A stretch of DNA of 64,000 nucleotides from Siniperca chuatsi (lineage: Eukaryota > Chordata > Actinopteri > Centrarchiformes > Sinipercidae). The stretch lies in assembly GCF_020085105.1 (NCBI RefSeq), contig NC_058057.1, positions 28,017,042-28,081,041 of the forward strand, written 5' to 3'. This document shows, piece after piece, positions 20,791 through 39,710 of the stretch (position 1 is its first letter; the number at the start of each line of letters is the position of its first letter). The notes under the pieces were generated by a model. The model worked only from the letters and a program-made list of their open reading frames with translations. It was not told where the DNA came from and made no database searches. Made by a program: the position numbers and the translations under genes.

Positions 20791-21015
20791 GTAAGTTTGG
20801 ATTCAGTTTGATTCATGAGAAAAGAATTCCACATTTCTGTCCAAATACAAATTTTATGTCTGTCACATTCTGTTCACTAAAAATCATACTGACAAAATGT
20901 GTCCTTACAATACTATTGTAGAGATGTACGGTCAATCTGTCAATATTAAACAAATAATGAACATGAATCAGGAGTGTTACATGATAAACTTCATCTGTGT
21001 CGTTCACTCCATCAG

Positions 21016-21608
21016 ATTTCTGTGAACTCACACTGGACACAAACACAGCAAACCAACACCTCCAACTGTCTGACAACAACAGGAGGGTGACACGGTTATG
21101 CAAGTGTCAACCATACCCTGATCATCCAGAAAGATTTAACTACTGCTGGCAGCTGCTGTGTAGAAATGGTCTGACTGGTCGCTGTTACTGGGAGGTCGAG
21201 TGGAGAGGAGAGGTTGTTATTGCAGTGACTTACAGAGGAATCAGCAGGAGAGGAAAGGCTTGTGATTGCAGATTTGGATGGAATGATCAGTCCTGGAGTC
21301 TATACTGCTCTAATAAACGATACTTTGTTTATCACAATAAAACAGTGACACCCATCTCCCATCCCCCCTCCTCGCACAGAGTAGCAGTGTATGTGAACTG
21401 TCCCGCGGGCACTCTGTCCTTCTACAGAGTCTCCTCTGACACTCTGATCCACCTCCACACCTTCAACACCACATTCACTGAACCTCTTTATCCTGGCTTT
21501 GGTTTTGGGCTTGGTTTTAGATTTAAAAGCAGGTCTTCAGTGTCTCTGTGTGAGCCATACAGGAGTCTCCTGGATAAAGAAAGACAGCTGACTGAAAAGA
21601 GTGGCTGA
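21016..21608 (+). CDS. NLR copy A B30.2 (PRY-SPRY) exon
   Basis: catcag|AT TTC TGT opens PRY (FCELTLDTNTANQHLQLSDN). SPRY follows with PYPDHPERFNYCWQLLC, LTGRCYWEVEWRGEVVIAVT, DQSWSLYCS, HRVAVYVNCPAGTLSFYRVS and YPGFGFGLGF. It ends at TGA 21606-21608 after a short basic tail (about 20 residues longer than the usual ...SVSLC end). The domain is uninterrupted, and B30.2 is the putative ligand- or partner-binding end of the receptor. Confidence 0.94.
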
Positions 21609-21654
21609 AATGGCTTAATTTGTATAATATCACACACGTTCATTAGACAAACCT

Positions 21655-22611
21655 ACACGTCACTGTCACGTCAGTGCACACAGGAATAGAAGTACTAAGC
21701 AAATCATAATATACACTATAATACAAGTAAGATAAATTAAATGCAAAGTATAAAAGCTAAAAAAAGTGTAAGTACCAAAAGAAGTTGATAAGTATGTACG
21801 GTATAATACAATGTAATAACATAAGTAATAAGTAATAGTGCAATAATGAGTACTGTCAAGTTAAGTGTAGCTTATTAAGATGATTATGAGACGGTGGATA
21901 TTGCACAGCAGTAATAGAAATATGAATAAATATCAATAAATTTAACTGAAAACAGAGTTTGTTGCACAATTATGTCAAGTATTGCAGAGATGTTAATGAT
22001 CAATGTCCAGTTTAGTGACTTCGGGTCATACAGACTGACACTTAGAGGGAGGAGTTAAAGAGTCTGATGGCCACAGGCAGGAATGACTTCCTGTGGCGCT
22101 CTGTGGTGCATTGTGGGGGGATGAGTCTTCCGCTGAAGGCGCTCCTTTGTTTGACCAGCACGTCATGGAGCAGGTGGGAGACGCTGTCCAAGATGGCGTG
22201 TAGTTTACCCAGCATCCTCCTCTCTAACACCACCGCCAGAGAGTCCAGCTCCACCCCCACAATGCCACCGGCCTTATGGATCAGTTTGTTGAGTCTGTTG
22301 GCGTCCGCTACCCTCAACCTGCCGCCCCAGCATGCAACAGCATACAGGACAGCACCGGCCACCACAGACTCATAAAACATCCTCAGCATTGTCCGGCAGA
22401 TGTTGAAGGACCTCAGCCTCCTCAGGAAACAGAGGCGGCTCTGGCCCTTCCTGTAAACAGCCTGAGTGTTCTTAGCCCAGTCCAGTTTATTGTCCATGTG
22501 TACTCCCAGGTACTTGTAGTCCTGTACAATGTCCACACTGACCCCCTGGATGGAAACCGGGATGGATGATCCTGATGTGATAATGTCAGGGAAGATAATG
22601 CATGTCTGCAA
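21655..22611 (-). mobile_element. 5'-truncated LINE with ORF2 C-terminus
   Basis: On the minus strand an open frame of 189 codons (22611 to 22042) encodes the ORF2 region after the RT catalytic core: DYKYLGVHMDNKLDWAKNTQ, LCFLRRLRSFNICRTMLRMF, YAVACWGG and the terminal KSFLPVAIRLFNSSL. The 3' UTR (to about 21655) matches the tails at 2521-2860 and 4985-5140. The element is cut at its 5' end and lacks endonuclease and the YADD motif, so it is inactive. It lies between the two B30.2 exons. Confidence 0.88.
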
Positions 22612-22654
22612 GAATTTTACTCTTTCACGATTTTCAAATAGATTTTTTTTAAAA

Positions 22655-23099
22655 CCTTGTCATCCAGAGAGATTTGACTGCTTCTGTCTGCTGCTGTGTA
22701 GAAATAGTCTGAATGATCACTGTTAGTGGTAGGTCAAGTGGGAAGGAGCAGTTCATATAGAAGTGACTTACAGAGGAATCAGAAGGAAAGGAAACAGTGC
22801 TGACTGCAGGTTTGGGATGAATAATCAGTCCTGGAGTCTGAGCTGCTCTGATGATGGCTACTCTGTATGTCACAACAGAGTAACATCCTCCTCCTCCTCT
22901 GTCTCTGACAGAGTAGCAGTGTATGTGGACTGTCCTGCTGGCACTCTGTCCTTCTACAGAGTCTCCTCTGACACACTGATCCACCTCCACACCTTCAACA
23001 CCACATTCACTGAACCTCTTTATCCTGGCTTTGGGTTTGGGTTTGGGGTGGAGTCTCTGATGTTGTCACTGGAGTCCTCAGTGTCTCTGTGTTCATTGT
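22655..23099 (+). pseudogene. Second B30.2 exon copy with stops
   Basis: The plus strand encodes HPERFDCFCLLLCRNSLNDH, two in-frame TAG codons where CYWEVEW should be, and then a clean SPRY run (VTYRGIRRKGNSADCRFGMN, DRVAVYVDCPAGTLSFYRVS, YPGFGFGFG) to a TAG after SVSLCSL. It is a tandem duplicate of the exon at 21016-21608 with its PRY start missing. Confidence 0.9.
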
Positions 23100-23741
23100 A
23101 GGATGTAGAATCTCTCTGTGTAGAGAAACACTCACACTGCTGACTGAAGCGACGTCGACTCCTTGCAAAAGCATATACCTTTTGGAGGAAATGTAATGCC
23201 ACCCTGATTTTTTTCAAGTTGCAAAATTGTGATTCTGAATGTTTTAGTAAAATGTTCACTGATGACATATTTAATGAGTTTTAAGGTTAGGGAAAGATCA
23301 TGGTTTGGTTTAATAGAAAAATTCCACAGTGAATGATGTGTTAACTGTACTGACGCTTAACCAAAACCACAATCTTTCACTGACCTCAACCAGTGCTTCT
23401 GTTTTCGTGATGCTTCTAAACATTACTGATGTAAATGAACCTTTAAGAAAACATTAATAACTCTGATTTCGTCTCCATCTCCTGTTGGTTGTTGCATTAA
23501 AGCCTTATCAGGTTATTAAACAGGGAGAGCAGATGCCAATCCTGTGTTTCAGTGGTTTTATTACATATTAGAAGATGTGAAATTATCTACTGAGAGGTGA
23601 ACGTTTGTAACAGCTGTATTTGAATTTGCAGAGAGAAGCTGTGGGTTAGTGTTAGAGTCATTTTAATACAGCGAGTACAATGTGCAGAGTTTGTTTTGAG
23701 CAGCATCTAGTGGACATTAGAGCAACTGCAGTTGAACACAC

Positions 23742-24182
23742 TTAACCCTACAACCACCAGCAGGTAAAATTTACCCCGGTAGAGAACGCAGTCATTTTCG
23801 TCCTATTAATTTTACACGTTTAGATAAACAGTCTATTGGCGTCTTTTTGCGTGACACAGCTGTGTCAAGTCACAGGCTAACCTTCAGTTTGGATAAGACA
23901 GAGCGTTATGAATGCAAAACAGGCATTAGACTTGAATGCATGAGTGAAGGCGAGGATTCAGGACTGAGCGACGTGTCCTGGGTTGATTGACGGGTCATCA
24001 TCTGACAGCGATCCAGAGCCTTTGTGAAAATTGAGGCAAAACTATTCTACTAAAATTGTCAAATGTAGCCTATAAACATTTATGAAACAGACTTAGTCTA
24101 AAGTAGTCTTTCCCTCCGACACAGGTGTGTATTCTAATAGTGGCTTTAGGTTTACAGCGACTCCTGGCGGTTCAAGAGTTAA
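23742..24182. mobile_element. piggyBac-like MITE with TTAA ends
   Basis: Bounded by TTAA at 23742-23745 and 24179-24182, the canonical piggyBac target duplication. The termini are imperfect inverted repeats (ccctacaaccaccagcag against ctcttgaaccgccaggag read inward). The interior contains GEDSGLSDVSWVD in one frame, like the acidic start of a piggyBac transposase, but no long frame. Confidence 0.7.
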
Positions 24183-25320
24183 GCTCTGACTTCAACTTTC
24201 AGTCAAAGTGGCTACTGATTGGTCAGCATATAAATATACATCATCATGTAAATAAGGGATAATCCACAATGAGTCATGCTGTTATGAAAAACTAACAAAA
24301 CACAGAGTACATTATGTTTCATAATCACACACGTTGAAAAGAATCTAAATATAATTTGTGTTTCTTCATATTTTGGGGCAAATACTCTGTCATGGAAATC
24401 TTTGTTAAACAGAAAGAGACAAACACTCGTCTTTTAATTCTGCTTTCTTTCTTCTTGAGTTGTCAACCACGCACTCAGTGTCACTGTGTTTGAGCTTGAG
24501 CTGGTCACAAACGCATTCATTAAAACATTTTGTATTGTGAACAATCCTCATTCTTGTAAACATTCTGAATAATATATAATATGATATATATAATATATAA
24601 CGCAACATTTGCCTGAGATGTGTCAAGACATGAAACAGTGAATCAAAATATGTGCGACCTTATTGCTGTCATGTTTGCATATTTTGTTCAATAAAGATTA
24701 TGAGACAAACTCTGAGTGAGTGTGTTCATGTCAGAAACACGTGATCATTAGTTGTTTGGTGGACGTTCATTTGAGTTAACTGGTGTGGTGACACGGTGAA
24801 CGTAGCCAACAGTTAACACCGTAAGTGTTCATTAATAATAATTAATCATGAAAGTAAAAGCAGAACGCACACTGGTAAGATCTGAGAGACAGTCTCAGTT
24901 CTGTGTTCAAAATCACTAAATCAAAGAATATATACATCCTGAATGCAATAATAATAAATAATCAAGTCCTGGAACAAATATTACAAATAAATAAAAGATG
25001 AATAAAGAACACTGAATTTTATTGTTCATGTTTCTGTCCCTCCCGGGAAACTTGTTCATGTCACCAAATGTTACCCCCACGTGGGGCGAACATGAATATG
25101 TTTATTCCAACCAGAGAGAACCGATCTGATGAAGCGTTTACATTGTTATGAGGCGCTAATATTTTCCTATTGACCGGATTATCAGACGTTTACACCAAGC
25201 CTCTGAAGACGAATGAAGACGGGGCCGGATCGGGCCAGTCTCTTCCAGGTGAGGTGGTTACATTATTTTTATTCTGAATGGGCTATTATTCTGGTTATTA
25301 GTGGAATATTAGGTCAAATG
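24183..25320. other. Gene-free stretch
   Basis: No gene is supported. AT-rich sequence with polyadenylation-like aataaa strings. The portion from about 25080 (acccccacgtggggc ... ggttattagtggaatattagg) has the mixed look of a transposon end but I cannot name it. Confidence 0.4.
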
Positions 25321-25425
25321 ACCAGAACCCAAAGCCAGGATAAAGAGGTTCAGGGAATGTGGTGTTGAAGGTGTGGAGGTGGATCAGAGTGTCAGCAGGA
25401 CTGTCCACATACACTGCTGCTCTGT
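25321..25425 (-). pseudogene. B30.2 tail of pseudogene C
   Basis: The minus strand encodes SSVYVDSPADTLIHLHTFNT then TFPEPLYPGFGFW, the last strands of SPRY. A deletion has joined VDCPAG directly to SDTLIHLH, removing the TLSFYRVS strand. Confidence 0.75.
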
Positions 25426-25609
25426 GAGAGGGGTCACTGTCTTATTGTGACAAACAGAGTAACCACGTCAGACTCCAGGACCGATGATTCCTTCCAATCC
25501 GACAGTCAGCATTGTTTCCTCTGCTTCTGATTTCCCCGTACTTCCCGATAACCGTCGAATCTCTCTGGATGATCAGGATGTGGCTGCTCCGTTTGCACTG
25601 CTGTCAGAC

Positions 25610-25946
25610 AGTTTCTTCAGGTCAAACATGTCCAGATCTTTTCTGATGACAGTAAGATGAAGCCCAGAGCTGACAACTGAGCAGGAGTTCATCTGTGGAG
25701 AGACTTCCTGATCTCAGGACCTGTTGGATCTGATCCACTAGAGAACGATCATTCAGTTCATTCAGACAGTGGAACAGATTGATGTTTTTCTCTGGAGACA
25801 GATTCTCACTGATCTTCTTTTTGATGTAATCAACTGTTTCCTGGTTGGTCTCAGAGCTACTTTCTGTCTGTGTCAGCAGACCCCGTAGGAGAGTCTGATT
25901 GATCTCCAGTGAAAGACCCAGGAGGAAGCGAAGGAACAAGTCCAGT
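25610..25946 (-). pseudogene. Post-NACHT NLR fragment of pseudogene C
   Basis: The minus strand encodes [40 protein letters not shown] and [20 protein letters not shown], then frameshifts ([16 protein letters not shown]). It matches the same segment of copy A at 18460-18790. It stops abruptly at 25946, where LINE sequence begins. Confidence 0.88.
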
Positions 25947-26130
25947 GCCGGTGCTACGTGTTGAGGTGAGCCCAGCTATGTCTAGTTGGTACCGCTCCAC
26001 CTCCCGCACCAGCTCTGGTTCTGTCCCAAACAGAGAGGTGACGGGAGAGAGGTGACCGGCTTTCCTACCCTGGCATGAGCATGCCAAGGTCCTCTCCTGT
26101 GCCTGCGACCTGACTGGCAATGCAGCCGAC
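25947..26130 (-). mobile_element. LINE endonuclease N-terminal fragment
   Basis: The minus strand encodes SPVTSLFGTEPELVREVERY and [17 protein letters not shown], the start of an APE-type endonuclease domain from a common percomorph LINE (consensus-like WNVTSLVGKEPELVREVERF). Only about 60 codons remain. Confidence 0.7.
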
Positions 26131-26562
26131 CCTCACATCCAGCATTGCAAGTGGGCCCTGCAACCAGGCGCTTGCCGCCGAGCTCCCCTCCCAGGCCTGG
26201 CTGCAGGAGGAGGCCCTAATCTGGGCAAGGTAGCTTGCTTCTGAGGTTGCTGAGCCATAAGGGTTCTACACTCACTCTTGGTTGGATGCTTCACCTTGGA
26301 CCAATTGCCTTGGGTGACCCTACCAGAAGCTATTGACCCTGACAACAACTTCTATGGTCATGGGGGTACCTAAAGTCGTCCACCATGTAAATATGGCGAT
26401 TCTCTGAGAGGTCTTGATTTTAGGAGGCCAAATTCAACATCTGTATTTTCACTGTATCTGTTATCACTGTCATGTGAATGACCTTACCACAGTCGTAAAA
26501 ACGTGACGCATGATTGTGTAAAATTCAAGGTCTTTATAATGTTCTTTTTTTTAATGATTTAC

Positions 26563-26801
26563 CTGTAGGTTCTGAGATGGTGTTTGATGAATTCACCACT
26601 AGATCATTCTTATTTATCTTCCCCAAAACAATTCTGGTCACTTTAAGGCTGTTTATACAATAGTTCTGAACCATCCGATCCACTGTGTCCACCCGCTCTG
26701 CATTCTCCAGTCGACTCTTTGGGATTGTTGGGAAGCCTTTCAGGATCCTCGGCTCCTAAATCTTCTAAAATTCCCAAGAGGACTTCTTTCAGTGTCGCCA
26801 T
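26563..26801 (-). pseudogene. Pyrin-domain exon of pseudogene C
   Basis: ATG at 26801 opens MATLKEVLLGILEDLGAEDP, the first helix of a fish pyrin (death-fold) domain. Part of helix 2-3 is then missing and the frame shifts. The rest reads SRLENAERVDTVDRMVQNYC, INSLKVTRIVLGKINKNDLV and TISEPT, ending at a valid gtaaat donor (26562). The domain would normally mediate PYD-PYD contacts such as with ASC; here it is broken. Confidence 0.82.
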
Positions 26802-28789
26802 CTTTTCTCTCTGCAAAGATCCAAAAGAAACCAAAAGACAATCATCACCTTGTAGAACAATACATTTTTTGGGTTTTAAAACACTCAGATTATTAAAACA
26901 GATTAGTTTTGTAGACTGTTATAACTGGAATTGTTTCTTTAGTTTTAAGTAGAAGCATAAAAATATTGATGTGGAAGTCTATGCACACACAAACTAAACA
27001 TAAACTGTACATTTGTACAGGTAATCCATGTGCATCAATTAAATGTGAAACAATTACAGAAGAGTGCTCAGTAAAAATTTGTTTATGGGAACAATAACAC
27101 TTCTGATATGGTCCTCTTACTTTAAAGTAAAGGGATGCATTCTGAGATATAATTTGTATGGAAATTGTACAATCGATAACATGCTGTGACTTGCTTAAGC
27201 AAACTTGCTTATAGTATTTTTAACTTCTTTCTGACACTAGATATTAGTCTGTGCTGTCATTTAGCCGATATGACAATATAATACTACATCATATAGCTTA
27301 AAAACGTTTACAGAATTCTAATTCCCTGCTTTTATTCTGAATGTCAGAATGTCAAAGTCTTGCTTCAAAGTTTCTGTTGGCACGAAAATAATCAGCAATT
27401 TCATAAAAGCCCTTTTGCAGTGTAACTGTGGGAGTGGCTGCTCCCTAAACTGTGAATGGAACAAATACATATGGATTTGCATATTCTGATTACAACAGAC
27501 CTATTCTGTTTTCATTTGCTATTACAGAAAATGAGAATTCTGAACCTTTTGTGTTTTATAGGGAAATATATTCTTACACCAAGAACAACAAACTATGTAC
27601 CTCATAGACTTTCCTCGGTAGATGTAAAAACCTGGATGTAACCGTAATCAAGTTCCTTAAAGCAGTAAAGCAAGAAAAACTGCTCTAAGAACTGACGTTG
27701 TGCAACATGATATGATGTATTGTTTCATTTTAATTAACAGTTGTATTTCCCTGAAAACACACCTTCTGGCAACAACACGATGTTCTCTCACCACTCACCT
27801 GGAAAAACAGGATCTGCTCTTTTCTCACAGCACCAACGGCTGCATGCACCTGTCCACAGGTAGGTCTTTTTCATTCTCCACCTTTTCTGCAGAGCCGATT
27901 CATCAACTTGTCACGATCAACAATCAGCTAGACTCATTCTTACCCTAACCCTAACCAGTCTCACTCCTTTTGCCTAAACCTGGCCAACTCAACCGACTCA
28001 ACCGACTCAACCAACGAAGGCTACGACTCCTATGAGAGGCAGAGTAGGGCGGGTCTTGACTTCACCATCCTGGGAAAGAAAATTGGGTGGCGGTAACTAC
28101 CGGGGAAGCTACAGAGCTGGTCTATTGCTAAGAGGATGATTACTCTGTTTGTTTTTTGTTGATAAACTTCCTGACTGACCTGAGCTCCTGCTACTGCATA
28201 TTTAAAAGGTAGAGAGGATCTCAAAGAGGGGACTTGTTCTGATCCATGGAAAGATTACTGAACAGGCCTACCAGGCACAGGCCCCGGGGTCCAAGGGGTA
28301 ATCGGGCCCCTGGGTCAGAGTTTCTGTTTGTTTGCATTTCTTGTCAATCATACAACTTGGCTACAGAGTGACTCAAAACGATCACAAAGACACATACGTC
28401 TTGCCTGTACAGTAAGAGTGTGTTTAGCTGCATGTCTGCAGTATATTTGTATCTTGAAATCTGCCGACAGCAGGAGTCAGTTTCCGTGTCAACACTCGTG
28501 CTCAATAGAGTTGAGTTGCAGATTAAACACTGGTAAATACGTGACATGAGTGAGTCACTTGAATAAGTGACACACATTATGAATGTACATGAGACTGTGT
28601 CTGTGGTGTATTAACAGAGAAGTATGGCTTCACATATGAGTGCATGAAGTCAGTGACCCCTGCACTCTGTCTAAATAAACAACCTGCTGTCTGTGACGGA
28701 GCAGCCGATGAACTTTGTCCTGCAGGACAGAAGCTGCAGGACGAGCAGCTGCTTCAACATTATTATTCACGCTTCAGTAGAAACTCAAC
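26802..28789. other. Intergenic region before allantoicase
   Basis: No gene is supported. AT-rich up to about 27900, then a short accctaaccctaacc run near 27943. The last few hundred bases must contain the allc promoter and 5' UTR. I see no convincing TATA box; the segment from about 28680 is more GC-rich. Confidence 0.5.
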
Positions 28790-37628
<8,839 letters not shown>

Positions 37629-37709
37629 TCCTCCGAACACTCGTCCTCCATCACTGAACTTCAAACACTGAGAGGAGTTAAAGTTTCTGATCTGTGTTTA
37701 ATGATGAGA

Positions 37710-37773
37710 AATAAAACAGAAAGACATGTGACAGTCTGAGTGATGGTCATTGATACTTTAACTCTGAAATAAA
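37710..37773 (+). terminator. allc polyadenylation signals
   Basis: AATAAA occurs at 37710-37715 and 37768-37773, about 80 and 140 bases after the stop. Either could serve as the poly(A) signal. Confidence 0.6.
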
Positions 37774-37839
37774 CACAACACATCCCATAATGCTGTGTGA
37801 CATTAATATCATATGACTTGACAGCATCATTCACACACT

Positions 37840-38075
37840 GTCTATTATTTTACCAATTCATCTTGTGGTTTACAAAATGTCCAGAAATAGTGAAAAATGT
37901 CCATGCCAGTTTCCCAGAGTCCAAGGTGACGTCTTCAAATGTTTTGTTCCAAAATGTTCAGTTTACTGAGACATAAAACTGAAAATCTGATGACTTAAAT
38001 GATCCATTATCAAAATGATTGACAAAATTACATTTTTTCAATCAACTAATCAATTAATTGTTGGAACAATGAAAT
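37840..38075. mobile_element. Decayed copy of the 4553-4894 MITE
   Basis: Shares ggtttacaaaatgtccagaaa, agtgaaaaatgtcc, gtttcccagagtccaaggtgacgtc and the end atcaactaatcaattaattg with the complete copy, but with many changes and a lost left end. Confidence 0.65.
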
Positions 38076-38214
38076 GAAGTGGTGGAATAGTAGCTTACTG
38101 CTTGTACTAACACTCTGTTCAATATTTAAAACAGAGCCAGAGCTACAGATTAAACTACCAGAAGTATGTGAAATAGTTGTGATGAGCTCCAGCTTGACCA
38201 ACAACAACATTAAA

Positions 38215-38460
38215 GTTTACATGTTAAAGGTCCGGAGTGGAGGGTTTAGTGGCCTCTAGTGGTGAAACTGCAGTTTGCAGCCATCTGAACACCGCTCGCC
38301 TCGCCCTCCCCTTCCGAGCGTGCAGGAGAAACTAGAAACTAAACGAAAAGCTAACGGCCCTGTCTAGAGCCAGTGACTGGTTTGTCCGTTCTGGGCTCCT
38401 GTAGAAACATGGCGGTGCAACATGGCGGCCTCCGTGGAAGGGTTATGAGGAAAACCAAGA
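38215..38460 (-). mobile_element. Partial TIR element, reverse copy
   Basis: Reverse-complement relative of the complete element at 43382-43782: shared blocks include cagccatctgaacaccgctcgcctc and gtagaaacatggcggtgcaac. Only one end and half of the body remain. Confidence 0.7.
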
Positions 38461-39606
38461 ACGTGTTGGGCTGATTTATTCCTTCACACACACCCACGAT
38501 GAAGTCTGGTGGGGCTGCTGTCTGCAGGTCTGAAAAAGTCTCTCCAAGTTGTCTGTTGCATGAACAAATTATAAAACAGACAACTCGTTATTCCATAAGA
38601 CCATCGTGTCGAGGTCTGACTGAATCGAGCCTCATATATTCTCATTTGAGTCCCTGCCGATCTTGGAAAAACCCAGAAGGGCGCTAAAAAACACTCACCA
38701 GTCTTTTGAAGGTATTTCCAAAACCCTTGAAGACTTTTCTGTCCATCTGGATAAAAAGATATTTCGTACACTGCACAATGAAAAAGATTTTTAAACCATT
38801 GCAACACTTTTTTGAGCCCAAACAACAACGGTATCCGCACGTTACGCTGCTTGTTTTGTCCAATGCAAGAAAAATATAAACACATTATGTATGAAAATAT
38901 GAAATAATGGAAAATGACATTAATATATTGTAGATAAATCAGGCTGGTAGTATTTGAATTTTAGTATGTGTCCAAATCTTAAGTCAATTTGAGACACATG
39001 CAACAGAACTCCTCGCACTAACACATTATATTGTTTTTGTTTTAAAAACCTTTAATATTAATAAACTTAATATTATTCATGAAAAGTTTTTGAATTATTT
39101 CTTCCAGTTCACGTCCTTTCAGCCCGACAGCAGTCTGACCCCGAGTAAACCACTTCCCTGGGCACTGATTGGTGCAGCAGGAAACTCCCGGCATTTACCC
39201 ACAATCCCCTCTGTTTCTCCTCATCACACTCATTTATTTCGATTTAAGCTTATCAGCTGGATCTCCTCCACCAGTCAGCCAGTCAATGACATCTCCACCT
39301 TCTCCTCCTCCTCCTCCTCCTCTTCTTCTTCAGAGATATGTGATAAAAAATCTAATAGTCATCGATCTCATGCTCATCGATTTCCTTTAGTCTTCTTCTC
39401 CGTCATTACTTGTCGTTCTCATTCTCTTCCTCTCCACTCAAGGTCAACTTTAATCACCCTCAGGCGGTGTTGTCACCCGCCCCCTCAGCCCTCCCTCACT
39501 AAAGAACCAGATTAACCTGGATGTTCAATGAGACTCTGAATCCGTCTGAATGTTTGTGTACAACTGTAATGAGACGGTGTCGTCCCTCATTCGTCCAGGA
39601 GTGTTC
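38461..39606. other. Gene-free stretch after allc
   Basis: No supported gene. The open frames here (for example 38484-38885 minus and 39090-39515 plus) have no family motif or splice context. A CTC/CTT-rich tract lies at about 39298-39331 and makes a run of serines in one frame. Confidence 0.55.
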
Positions 39607-39699
39607 TATCGTAGAAAAGGTTTCAGTCGTGGACGCTGTTTTCAGATTGATTCTGAAAACAGCGTCCAGACGACTACGACTGAAACCTTTTCTACGATA
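39607..39699. repeat. Long hairpin (39 bp stem, 7-nt loop)
   Basis: The left arm is 39607-39645 and the right arm 39653-39699. They pair perfectly over 24 bp (39607-39630 with 39676-39699) and 15 bp (39631-39645 with 39653-39667), separated by an 8-base bulge on the right side (agacgact). The loop is attgatt. A 13-base direct repeat (tacaactgtaatg) lies at 39559-39571 and 39698-39710. No open frame or transposon end explains it. Confidence 0.95.
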
Positions 39700-39710
39700 C
39701 AACTGTAATG

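Larger units (their letters stand above)
11796..21608 (+). pseudogene. NLR copy A: NLRC3-like receptor with B30.2, frameshifted
   Basis: Eleven exons were traced: 11796-11884, 11997-12137, 12869-12973, 16075-16188, 16418-16496, 16595-16823, 17066-18860, 19187-19360, 20412-20585, 20750-20790 and 21016-21608. Every junction has GT-AG ends and matching phase. Restoring the three missing bases of the NACHT exon gives 1179 codons. Order: N-terminal Pro/Gly-rich spacer (1-176), helical exon 6 (177-252), FISNA-NACHT (253 to about 851) with Walker A near 348 and Walker [10 protein letters not shown] near 421, two LRRs, linker, B30.2. Intact relatives are cytosolic NTP-dependent innate sensors; B30.2 is thought to bind ligands or partners. 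Two frameshifts (near 17822 and 18238) break the frame as given. With all splice sites intact, either a very young pseudogene or assembly errors would explain this. Confidence 0.88.
25321..26801 (-). pseudogene. NLR pseudogene C (PYD + NLR shreds)
   Basis: Three NLR-type pieces lie in transcription order on the minus strand: a pyrin-domain exon (26801-26563), a post-NACHT block (25946-25610) and the last part of a B30.2 exon (25425-25321). NACHT and LRRs are missing, and a LINE endonuclease fragment abuts the post-NACHT block. The order suggests the remains of a PYD-NACHT-LRR-B30.2 gene, a known fish NLR layout, but separate origins of the pieces cannot be excluded. It makes no functional protein. 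Confidence 0.75.

Noticed and set aside
22042-22611. A 189-codon open frame on the minus strand that could be taken for a host gene
   Set aside because: It is the ORF2 C-terminus of a 5'-truncated LINE (YLGVHMDNKLDWAKN and LFNSSL end) with the LINE's own 3' UTR behind it.
27940-27960. accctaaccctaacc as interstitial telomere
   Set aside because: Only about two units; short ccctaa runs are common by chance and in fish repeats.
39090-39515. 141-codon plus-strand frame with a serine run
   Set aside because: The run comes from a CTC/CTT microsatellite; no family motif and no exon signals.
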